Positions 40,362 through 47,103 of a DNA stretch of 64,000 nt are shown piece after piece. Every line of letters begins with the position of its first letter. Position 1 is the first letter of the stretch. The translations under genes and the position numbers were made by a program. Source of the stretch: JBOZRQ01 sp050789255. GTDB lineage: Bacteria > Bacillota > Sulfobacillia > Symbiobacteriales > Symbiobacteriaceae. The DNA is taken from the NCBI GenBank assembly GCA_050789255.1, contig JBOZRQ010000035.1:1-64000 (forward strand), in the 5' to 3' direction. The notes under the pieces are model-generated. The model was not told the DNA's origin. It did no database searches and saw only the letters and a list, made by a program, of their open reading frames with translations.

Positions 40362-40515
40362 GGCCGCGGATGCGCGGAGTTCACGGATTTCCGGTCATAT
40401 CGCGGATGGACCTGGCTACCTTACCCGATGATATATATATCAATATTTACCCAAATATACTCCTTTGATCATCCGCGAATGTGATTAAAATCTGCGCAGT
40501 CCGCGCATCCGCGGC
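40362..40515. repeat. palindromic CCGCGGATG dispersed repeat, intact copy
   Basis: The terminal inverted repeats GGCCGCGGATGCGCGGA (40362-40378) and its complement (40500-40515) bound a 154-base element with a second, less perfect pair of CGCGGATG/CATCCGCG repeats inside and an AT-rich centre (GATGATATATATATC). The 25 bases 40491-40515 are identical, in inverse orientation, to 59486-59510. It is non-coding; the family resembles known palindromic intergenic repeats. Confidence 0.85.
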
Positions 40516-40596
40516 GATAATGGTCCCGTGCAGGAGCCATGGCTGGAAGAGAAGAATCGAGATGGCAAGGGCTCGTGGAAAGGGGACTCCTGGCGA

Positions 40597-40755
40597 ATGT
40601 CTCGGTGGATCATTGCGCTGGCCATTGTTTCCGTGGCCACGGTGGTGGATGGGTTTGCCTGGCGCTGGAAGGATGATCCGCGGCGGAAGTGGCTGCGGGC
40701 GCCGGCGTGGTTTCTGGTGCTCGGGGCGATTCTGGCCCTGATCTGGGCGGGTTAA
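40597..40755 (+). CDS. small membrane protein (52 aa)
   Basis: A 52-residue protein with two hydrophobic segments: RWIIALAIVSVATVVDGFAW and APAWFLVLGAILALIWAG. A basic loop (RWKDDPRRKWLR) separates them, giving a helical hairpin. The ATG at 40597 has AGGGGA upstream. The frame is open back to a GTG at 40528 (75 residues) that lacks a ribosome-binding site and abuts the dispersed repeat, so the shorter form is preferred. It lies 16 bases before the TPR membrane protein gene, so they may be co-transcribed. No family is recognised. Confidence 0.6.
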   Translation: MSRWIIALAIVSVATVVDGFAWRWKDDPRRKWLRAPAWFLVLGAILALIWAG

Positions 40756-40771
40756 CGGGAGGTCGGAGACG

Positions 40772-41680
40772 TTGACGGAGCGGGAACTGGAGCAACTGGA
40801 CGCAGCCTCCCGGCGCCTTTATGAGATGTACCAGAGAGGGCAGTACACCCTGCTGCTCCATGAGGTCGATGAGTTGGCCAAGGCCGGGCCGTCGCCGGCC
40901 GGGGTGTACGGCGTGGCGGCGATGGCCCTTACGGCCCTGGACCGCTTCGAGGAGGCGGTCATAGCCGCCGGGGTGGCCCTGCAGCAGGAGCCGAACTGGG
41001 CCTGGCTCTACCACGCCTTTGCGGCGGCGAAGGCCGGGCAAAAGGCGACGCAGGAAGCGATTACGGCGCAGACCCGGGCCGCGGTGCTGGCGCCCGAGGC
41101 GCCGATTTACGGGGCTGCGCTGGCGCAGTACCTGCGGGCGTCGGGGCAGGCTGAGCACGCCGCCCATGCTGCCCGCCGGGCGCTGAAGGCGGACCCCCGG
41201 CACGGCGGGGCGCTGGGCGAGCTGAGCCTGGCCCTGCTGGAGCTAGGCGACGCCGCCGGGGCGATGGAGCAGATCAAGCAGGCGCAGGTGGCCAATCCAT
41301 CCGACCCGGAGGGGTATATTACCGAGGGCTTGATCCACGCGCGAGGCGGCGCCCGCACCGAGGCCCGCCGGGCGTACCGGGAGGCGCTCAGGCGGGCGCC
41401 CGGCCTGGCCGCCGCCGAGGACCGCATGGCCGAAACGCTCGGCGCACGGGCCCTGGTGGCCAATATGCTGTTGCTGGGCCGCATTACCCTGGTAGGCTGG
41501 TCGATTGTGGCCTTCCTGTACTACGTGACCTTCCGGCTGCTGGAGATGCTGTGGAAGGCGTTCCCGGCCTTCCTCCCCGTCGGGCGCACCTTGCTGATCA
41601 TATCGCTGGTCTACCTGCTGGGCGGGCTGGTGGTCGGACGCCTGCTGCGCTGGCTCTTCCGGACCAGCTGGCCGGCCTAG
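40772..41680 (+). CDS. TPR-repeat protein with C-terminal membrane segments
   Basis: A 302-residue protein. About five tetratricopeptide-like helical pairs (roughly 10-225) include AALAQYLRASGQAEHAAHAA and ALGELSLALLELGDAAGAME. Two transmembrane segments follow near the C-terminus (about 232-255 and 268-290), leaving the repeats in the cytoplasm as a probable scaffold. The start is TTG at 40772 behind GGGAGG. The stop overlaps the end of a convergent small membrane gene by four bases. Function is unknown. Confidence 0.78.
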   Translation: MTERELEQLDAASRRLYEMYQRGQYTLLLHEVDELAKAGPSPAGVYGVAAMALTALDRFEEAVIAAGVALQQEPNWAWLYHAFAAAKAGQKATQEAITAQTRAAVLAPEAPIYGAALAQYLRASGQAEHAAHAARRALKADPRHGGALGELSLALLELGDAAGAMEQIKQAQVANPSDPEGYITEGLIHARGGARTEARRAYREALRRAPGLAAAEDRMAETLGARALVANMLLLGRITLVGWSIVAFLYYVTFRLLEMLWKAFPAFLPVGRTLLIISLVYLLGGLVVGRLLRWLFRTSWPA

Positions 41681-42015
41681 GCGGTCATCCAGGAACGGAA
41701 GGTGGCCAGGAGCACAACCAGCGCCCAGAAGGCGTAGACCAGGGGCTTGCCCCGGTAGCGCTGGCCGAGGGGCAGCTTGGGCAGCAGGAGCGTTTGGACC
41801 ACGGCCGCCGTCCCCACCACGATGCCGTAGAACAGGTGCTGGCCGTTGGCCACCTTGCCCTGGATATAGACCCAGTACAGGCCGATGCTGAGCTGGAAGG
41901 CTGCCACGAGGATGGAGACCGGCCACAGCTTGTAGAACCCGTCCGGCACAGACTGGCGGCGCCGGTACCGCAGGGTGGCCCAAATCACCAAAATCAGATT
42001 GATGCCGCCGAGCAT
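41677..42015 (-). CDS. small multi-pass membrane protein (112 aa)
   Basis: A 112-residue protein with about four hydrophobic segments: MLGGINLILVIWATL, LWPVSILVAAFQLSIGLYW, FYGIVVGTAAVVQTLLL and PLVYAFWALVVLLATF. It is not assigned to a family. The ATG at 42015 has GGGAG upstream; the much longer open frame in the same phase runs antisense to the epimerase-like gene and is not credible. An unusually long hairpin (42051-42116) lies immediately upstream and could be a structured leader. Confidence 0.68.
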   Translation of the reverse strand: MLGGINLILVIWATLRYRRRQSVPDGFYKLWPVSILVAAFQLSIGLYWVYIQGKVANGQHLFYGIVVGTAAVVQTLLLPKLPLGQRYRGKPLVYAFWALVVLLATFRSWMTA

Positions 42016-42050
42016 CGAAGCTCCCACTTGCTTCGCCAATAATGAATCCA

Positions 42051-42116
42051 AGGCCCGCTCATTCCCCTTCCCACAGAGGTTGCACCCCTGTAGGTTCGGC
42101 GTGAGCGGGCCTTTTC
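42051..42116. other. long two-level hairpin between divergent genes
   Basis: The outer arms AGGCCCGCTCA and TGAGCGGGCCT enclose about 40 bases that contain a second pairing (ACAG-GG with CC-CTGT). On the plus strand TTTTCC follows, giving a terminator-like end. On the minus strand it would lie in the leader of the 112-residue membrane protein. No known riboswitch class was recognised. Confidence 0.55.
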
Positions 42117-42222
42117 CTGTCCAACCTGTGACCGCAACCGGACAGCGACGGCTCTGGCCCTGTTTTTCCAGCCGCCCCTCGTGTACGATGACGGTGATGG
42201 GACTGATACGGAGGGGTACACG

Positions 42223-43116
42223 ATGGCGTTCGTGCTGGTTGCGGGCGGAACCGGCTTTATTGGATCGCACGTGGTGCGACGGCTGCTGGAACACGGCCAC
42301 CGGGTGGCCGTAATGACCCGCGGCGCCGCACGCAGCAAGGTGCCAGACGGGGTCGAACTGCGCACCGGGGACGTGAAGGACCCGGCCTCCCTGGAAAAGG
42401 CCATGGCCGGGGTTGAGGTTGTAATTAATGCGGTGCAGTTTCCCAACCACCCGGTGGAGAACCCGCGCAAGGGCTACACCTACATGGAGGTGGACGGGAA
42501 CGGCACCGCAAACCAGGTGGCGGCCGCGAAAGCGGCTGGTGTAAAGCGGTTCATATACGTGAGCGGGGCGGGCACTCGGCAGGGGCAGGGCGCCCCCTGG
42601 TTCCAGGCCAAGCTGAAGGCCGAGGGCGCCGTGAAGAGCAGCGGCCTGGCCTGGACGATTTTCCAGCCCTCGTGGGTGTATGGCCCGGAGGACCGGAGCC
42701 TGAACAAGTTCGTGACCTTTGCCCGCCTCCTGCCGGTGGTTCCCGTGATTGGCGACGGCAAGACCCGGGTGCAGCCCGTGCTTGTGGACGACCTGGCGGA
42801 AGTGGTTGCCGCCAGCGTGAACGAACCCCGGGCCGTGGGCAAGGTGTACGAGGTGGGCGGGCCCCAGGAGCTCACCATGGACGAGATCATTCAGACCATG
42901 CTGCGGGTGATGGGCAGGCGGCGGCCCCTGCTGCACAACCCGGCCTGGCTGATGAAGATCGCCACGGCACCGCTGACGCTGCTTCCCACTCCGCCGCTTT
43001 CGCCGGCAGCGGTTGACTTTGTGCTGATGGAGGAACCGGTGGACACCGGACCGCTGCTGAGCGATTTTCGCATACGGCTCACCCCCCTGGCAGAGGGGCT
43101 GAGGTACTTGGCCTAG
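42223..43116 (+). CDS. NAD(P)-dependent epimerase/SDR-like protein (NDUFA9-type)
   Basis: A 297-residue atypical short-chain dehydrogenase. The Rossmann motif is GGTGFIGSHVV (8-18), then VINAVQFPNH. RFIYVSGAGTRQG replaces the usual YxxxK active site, as in the non-catalytic or electron-transfer-linked NDUFA9/complex-I-like subgroup. The C-terminal part (VGGPQELTMDEIIQTMLRVM) fits that family. It may act on or sense NAD(P)H, or modify quinone or sugar substrates. The ATG at 42223 follows ACGGAGGGG. The stop overlaps the convergent CPVC-protein gene by four bases. Confidence 0.85.
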   Translation: MAFVLVAGGTGFIGSHVVRRLLEHGHRVAVMTRGAARSKVPDGVELRTGDVKDPASLEKAMAGVEVVINAVQFPNHPVENPRKGYTYMEVDGNGTANQVAAAKAAGVKRFIYVSGAGTRQGQGAPWFQAKLKAEGAVKSSGLAWTIFQPSWVYGPEDRSLNKFVTFARLLPVVPVIGDGKTRVQPVLVDDLAEVVAASVNEPRAVGKVYEVGGPQELTMDEIIQTMLRVMGRRRPLLHNPAWLMKIATAPLTLLPTPPLSPAAVDFVLMEEPVDTGPLLSDFRIRLTPLAEGLRYLA

Positions 43117-44201
43117 GCTCCCTCCTCTTCCTCTTCGTCCGGGAGGGGCCGTATTTCCTCATACCAGGAGGTAGCCTCCACAGCGGAGAGCGGAAAGGCG
43201 CCAGCATAGTGGGAGACGTCGCCCTCCTGGGTGCCGAACTCGTGGAAGACGAGGGCGTAGATCGGGTCCATGTCGAGGGCCTGTGCGACCTCGGGGTCCT
43301 GCGTTTGCACGTGGACCATTTGGCTACCGGAGACGCGGCCGGTTTGCTCCAGCCAGTGGCCCTTGATTTTCACCTGGTTATGGCGGTAGTAGTACCGCTG
43401 GATTTCAACCTTGTCGAAGTAGCCCCGCCAGAGGTCGTCGGAGACGCGCTCCATTTGCAGGGCCTTGGCGGCTGCCGGGTCGGTGGTGGTGGCGGAGTAG
43501 CGGCCGTCTTCCTGGCGGTCGCCGAAGCGGAGGTGGAAACCTTCCACGACGGCGTAGCAGCGGTTCTCGATCATGACGAAGTAGCCCCCGCCCTTCCGCT
43601 CCCTGGGCTTGCGCTTGGGCGGGTAAAGAATGCGCTCCTCGGTGATTTCAGCCTTGGGAACGGAGACCACCTGGCCATCTTCCGCTTGCAGGAGGATGGC
43701 CTCTTCGTCGTGCCCCTGAATGCGGCCCTGGTGCTCGCCGGCGGACGACTGGAAGGAGACCGAGTACTCGCGGCCGGCGGCCGCAATCCATTCGTTGATG
43801 CGCTCAATGCGGTCATCCGCCATTTGGCGGAAGTACTGTGCCGCGCAGCGGAGCTTGGCCCGCTGGGTTTCGGCATAGACCTGCTCGAGCTCCTCGGCGG
43901 TTTCACGCGCCTCCTGCGCCGTGTACCAAACGCCATACTCCATTTCCCACAAGGAAAGCGTTTGGGTCAGCGAGAAGGGCACCGCGTCCACCCGCTCGGC
44001 GGCAAAGGTGACCGGCTCCTGGTACTCACAGTTGAAGTCGCCGCAGACAAGCAACCCCTGCCGGACGGTACCGGGGTCGAAGTCGTGCCAGTAACCGACC
44101 TCCAGCCCTTCTTCGCACTCGTAGGCCGGAATAAGCTCCCGCTCACACACCGGGCAGACCAGCGTGTTCCAACCCTTGTCGGACAGGTAGATTGGAATCA
44201 C
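43113..44201 (-). CDS. hypothetical CPVC-containing protein (362 aa)
   Basis: An unrecognised 362-residue soluble protein. It begins with a probable zinc-binding knuckle, CPVC at 16-19, and a second cysteine pair around CGDFNC (about 53-58). A helical coiled-coil-like section (EARETAEELEQVYAETQRAK) and a beta-rich middle follow (VSFQSSAGEHQGRIQGHDEE, then ILLQAEDGQVVSVPKAEI, reminiscent of an Sm/KOW-like barrel). The C-terminus ends with a very acidic tail (DEEEEEGA). The start is GTG at 44201 behind GGGAGGTG. It stands alone between convergent and divergent neighbours. No enzyme motif is seen. Confidence 0.75.
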   Translation of the reverse strand: MIPIYLSDKGWNTLVCPVCERELIPAYECEEGLEVGYWHDFDPGTVRQGLLVCGDFNCEYQEPVTFAAERVDAVPFSLTQTLSLWEMEYGVWYTAQEARETAEELEQVYAETQRAKLRCAAQYFRQMADDRIERINEWIAAAGREYSVSFQSSAGEHQGRIQGHDEEAILLQAEDGQVVSVPKAEITEERILYPPKRKPRERKGGGYFVMIENRCYAVVEGFHLRFGDRQEDGRYSATTTDPAAAKALQMERVSDDLWRGYFDKVEIQRYYYRHNQVKIKGHWLEQTGRVSGSQMVHVQTQDPEVAQALDMDPIYALVFHEFGTQEGDVSHYAGAFPLSAVEATSWYEEIRPLPDEEEEEGA

Positions 44202-44340
44202 GGGATGACACCTCCCTCTACCAGAGACACGAATCTTTTCGCTGACAGGTTCGGTGATTTTTCCCAGGAGAGAAGGAGAATCTGCTTTACGTTTGAGAAT
44301 GAGGTAACGCTAATTCATACCGGTATTGGTGGGATGACGA

Positions 44341-45066
44341 TTGTCTTTGCGGTTTGACGCCATTCTCTTTGACCTCGACGATACGCTGTTGGCCTCCATG
44401 GACGCGCTTTCGCAGGCCCTGGGCGCCGCCCAGGAGCTGTGCTGCCGCGCGACGGGCGCCGCCCCCGGGGCCTACAAGGCGGCCAATCAGGCGGTGACAG
44501 CCAGGCTGTTTGAGGCGGTGGAGGCCGGGGCCATGCCCTGGGCTGAAGCCCGCGGACGCATCTACGCGGAGACGCTGGCGGCGCTGGGGCGCCCCGACCC
44601 GGACCTGGCCCGAGAGATCGAGCTGCACTTCGGCCAAACCCAGCTGCGGGAGCTGCGCATCTATGACGATGCCGCCGCTCTACTCAAGCAACTGAAGGGC
44701 CGCCTGCCCATGGGCCTGGTCACCAACGGTGCATCCGATCACCATCCCGAGAGCCAGCGGTCCAAGGTGGACTTCTTCGGGCTGGAGCGCTACCTGGGCG
44801 CCGTCATCATCTCGGACGCGGTCGGGGTGCGCAAGCCAGGCAGGGGCATCTTCCAGGCGGCGCTGAAGGAGCTGGGGGTCGCCCCAGAGCGGACCCTGTT
44901 CGTGGGCGACAACCTGCGGGCGGACATCGGCGGGGCGAATGCGGCCGGGCTGGTGTCGGTGTGGCTGGACCGCCACGGCAAGGCGCCCGAGGCCTACCCC
45001 GCCGGGGCTGTACCTGCCCATGTGGTCGGCTCCCTGGACGAAGTGCCCGGGTTGCTTGGGCTCTAA
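44341..45066 (+). CDS. HAD-superfamily phosphatase
   Basis: A 241-residue haloacid-dehalogenase-type phosphatase. Motif I is FDLDDTLL (nucleophile Asp11, acid Asp13), motif II LVTNGASD, motif III around the lysine of GVRKPGRGIF, and motif IV FVGDNLRADIGGANAAG. The helical cap lies between residues 18 and 95 (C1 type). It is close to pyrimidine-nucleotidase (YjjG)- and phosphoglycolate-phosphatase-like enzymes; the substrate cannot be fixed. The start is TTG at 44341 behind GGTGGGATG. It is followed after 54 bases by the oxoprolinase gene. Confidence 0.9.
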   Translation: MSLRFDAILFDLDDTLLASMDALSQALGAAQELCCRATGAAPGAYKAANQAVTARLFEAVEAGAMPWAEARGRIYAETLAALGRPDPDLAREIELHFGQTQLRELRIYDDAAALLKQLKGRLPMGLVTNGASDHHPESQRSKVDFFGLERYLGAVIISDAVGVRKPGRGIFQAALKELGVAPERTLFVGDNLRADIGGANAAGLVSVWLDRHGKAPEAYPAGAVPAHVVGSLDEVPGLLGL

Positions 45067-45120
45067 CACAGAAGTGGTATAATGGTGAGCGACACCGCCC
45101 CCGGAGAGAGGACAAGCCAA

Positions 45121-46995
45121 ATGGAGAGCCTGCGCTTTGTGGCCTGCGGGGACCGCACGCTGCTGGTCTACCTGGGCGCCGACATCGACGCCGAGGTCAA
45201 CCGGCGGGTCCACGCCCTGACCCGCTCCCTGCAAGAGAAGAACCACCCGGCGATCGTGGAAGTGACGCCGGCCTACCACAGCCTGATGATCGAGTTCGAC
45301 CCGGTCCGCATTCGCCCCGACCAGGTGGAGGAGATGGCCCGCTCCGCCCTCCAGACCCTGGAGACCGCCACGGTCGCCTCCCGCACGGTGGAGATCCCTG
45401 TGCTGTACGGCGGAGAGATGGGCCCGGACCTTGACTCCGTGGCGACCCATGCCGGCATCGCGGCCGACGAGGTGGTGCGGCGCCACAGCGACCCGCTCTA
45501 CCGGGTATTCTGCCTGGGCTTCAGCCCCGGCTTCTGCTACCTGGGCGGGCTGGACAGCTCCCTGCACACCCCGCGCCTCGCCAACCCCCGCACCAAGGTG
45601 CCGGCGGGCAGCGTGGCCATCGGCGGGGCGCAAACCGGCGTCTACCCCTCCGCCACCCCGGGCGGCTGGCAAATCATCGGCCGGACCCCTGTGACCCTGT
45701 TTGACCCCTACAGCGAGCGACCCGCTCTGCTGGAGCCGGGCGACTCGATTCGCTTTGTGCCCGTAAGCGCCGAGCGGTACCAGGCGCTGGAGGCCGAGGC
45801 GCGCCTGGAGCGGCCCCCGCTGCCGCAGTTCACCGAGGGCAAGACCGGCCTGAAGGTGATCCAGCCCGGCCTCGCCACCACCCTGCAGGACCTGGGCCGC
45901 CGCGGCTACCAGGCCTACGGCGTCTCCCTGGCGGGCGCCGCCGACTTCCTCTCGCTCATGGTCGGAAACTGGCTGCTTGGCAACCGGGCCCGCACCGCTG
46001 CGCTCGAGATCACCATTGCCGGGCCCGAGGTGGAGTTCACCGGCCCGCTGGCCTTCTCGCTGACCGGCGCCGTAGTTCAGGCCGAGCTGATTCCCGCCGG
46101 TGGTGGGGCGCCGCGCCCGGTCCCCATGTGGACCGCCCTTCTGGCCAGCCCTGGCGACCGGCTACGCATCGGTACGGCCACGGCGGGCTGCCGTAGCTAC
46201 CTGTGCGTGGCGGGCGGCTTCGACATGGAGCCCGTGCTGGGCAGCCTCTCCGAGGATCTGTTCGGCAAGGTCGGCCCCTTCGGGCGCCCCCTGAAGGCGG
46301 GCGACTGGCTCCCCACCGGGCTGCCGCTCCACGCCCCGGCCGCCGTGGCCGGCCGCACCTTCCCGACCGACCTGCGCCCCGCCTACACCGGGTCGCTCAC
46401 CGTCCGGGTGACCCGCGGGCCGCAGAGCGACGCCTTCAGCGACGAAGCCTGGTCCACGTTCCTGGCAGGGGAGTACACCATCGGGGAGAACTCCGACCGC
46501 CAGGGCCTCAGGCTCCAGGGTCCGACCGTCGCCCCGTCGGGGAGTGCGGACATCATTTCCGAGCCGATCGCGCCGGGAGCCATCCAGGTCCCGGCCAACG
46601 GCCAGCCGATCCTGCTGCTGAACAACCGCCAGACCCTGGGCGGGTATACCAAGATCGCCGTAGCCCTCTACCCGGACCTGACCTTTGCTGCCCAACTGCG
46701 CCCCGGCGACAAGGTGCGTTTCCAGGAGGTCAGCCTCGCCGAGGCGCATCAGATTGCCTGGAGCGAGCGGCGGCGCCTGGCCAACATGCGCAGGCTCCTG
46801 GAGCGGGAGCCGGCGGTCCAGCCCGTGGAGGCGATGGTGAACCTGACGCCGCCCCCGCAGCCCGTGGAGGCCGTGACACCGGCACCCGTCGAAGCGCCGC
46901 CTGAACCGCCGGCCACCCCTGCCCCGACCCGGGTCTTCCGGATCACGGTGGCGGGCATCACCTATCAGGCAGAGGTCGAAGAAGTGACTGAGTAG
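45121..46995 (+). CDS. pxpBC: fused 5-oxoprolinase subunits B and C (KipI-KipA) with a biotin-carrier-like tail
   Basis: A 624-residue fusion. Residues about 1-230 are PxpB/KipI-like (GDRTLLVYLGADID, FCLGFSPGFCYLGGL, VAIGGAQTGVYPSATPGGW). Residues about 240-560 are PxpC/KipA-like (LKVIQPGLATTLQDLGRRGY, GVSLAGAADFLSLMVGNWLL, ITRGPQ-like VTRGPQSDAF). PxpBC with PxpA converts 5-oxoproline to glutamate using ATP; PxpA is absent here. After a Pro/Ala/Glu linker the last 20 residues (VFRITVAGITYQAEVEEVTE) resemble the first strands of a biotinyl carrier domain, but the biotin-lysine motif is missing. The ATG at 45121 is preferred over an upstream GTG. Confidence 0.9.
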   Translation: MESLRFVACGDRTLLVYLGADIDAEVNRRVHALTRSLQEKNHPAIVEVTPAYHSLMIEFDPVRIRPDQVEEMARSALQTLETATVASRTVEIPVLYGGEMGPDLDSVATHAGIAADEVVRRHSDPLYRVFCLGFSPGFCYLGGLDSSLHTPRLANPRTKVPAGSVAIGGAQTGVYPSATPGGWQIIGRTPVTLFDPYSERPALLEPGDSIRFVPVSAERYQALEAEARLERPPLPQFTEGKTGLKVIQPGLATTLQDLGRRGYQAYGVSLAGAADFLSLMVGNWLLGNRARTAALEITIAGPEVEFTGPLAFSLTGAVVQAELIPAGGGAPRPVPMWTALLASPGDRLRIGTATAGCRSYLCVAGGFDMEPVLGSLSEDLFGKVGPFGRPLKAGDWLPTGLPLHAPAAVAGRTFPTDLRPAYTGSLTVRVTRGPQSDAFSDEAWSTFLAGEYTIGENSDRQGLRLQGPTVAPSGSADIISEPIAPGAIQVPANGQPILLLNNRQTLGGYTKIAVALYPDLTFAAQLRPGDKVRFQEVSLAEAHQIAWSERRRLANMRRLLEREPAVQPVEAMVNLTPPPQPVEAVTPAPVEAPPEPPATPAPTRVFRITVAGITYQAEVEEVTE

Positions 46996-47000
46996 CTCAC

Positions 47001-47029
47001 AAGGCCGAGGATCTCACTTCCTCGGCCTT
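47001..47029 (+). terminator. hairpin after the oxoprolinase gene
   Basis: The arms AAGGCCGAGGA (47001-47011) and TCCTCGGCCTT (47019-47029) form a tight stem. The following GCCATTTGC is a weak T-tract. Confidence 0.65.
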
Positions 47030-47103
47030 GCCATTTGCGACAGGAATTCTCTCGATTGCTACCCAATTCTGATGGGAAACCATTGGTTTGAGGAGGGGTC
47101 AGG

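Noticed and set aside
41980..42936. Extension of the 112-residue membrane protein to 419 residues
   Set aside because: The extra 307 codons are antisense to the epimerase-like gene, and a ribosome-binding site precedes the internal ATG at 42015.
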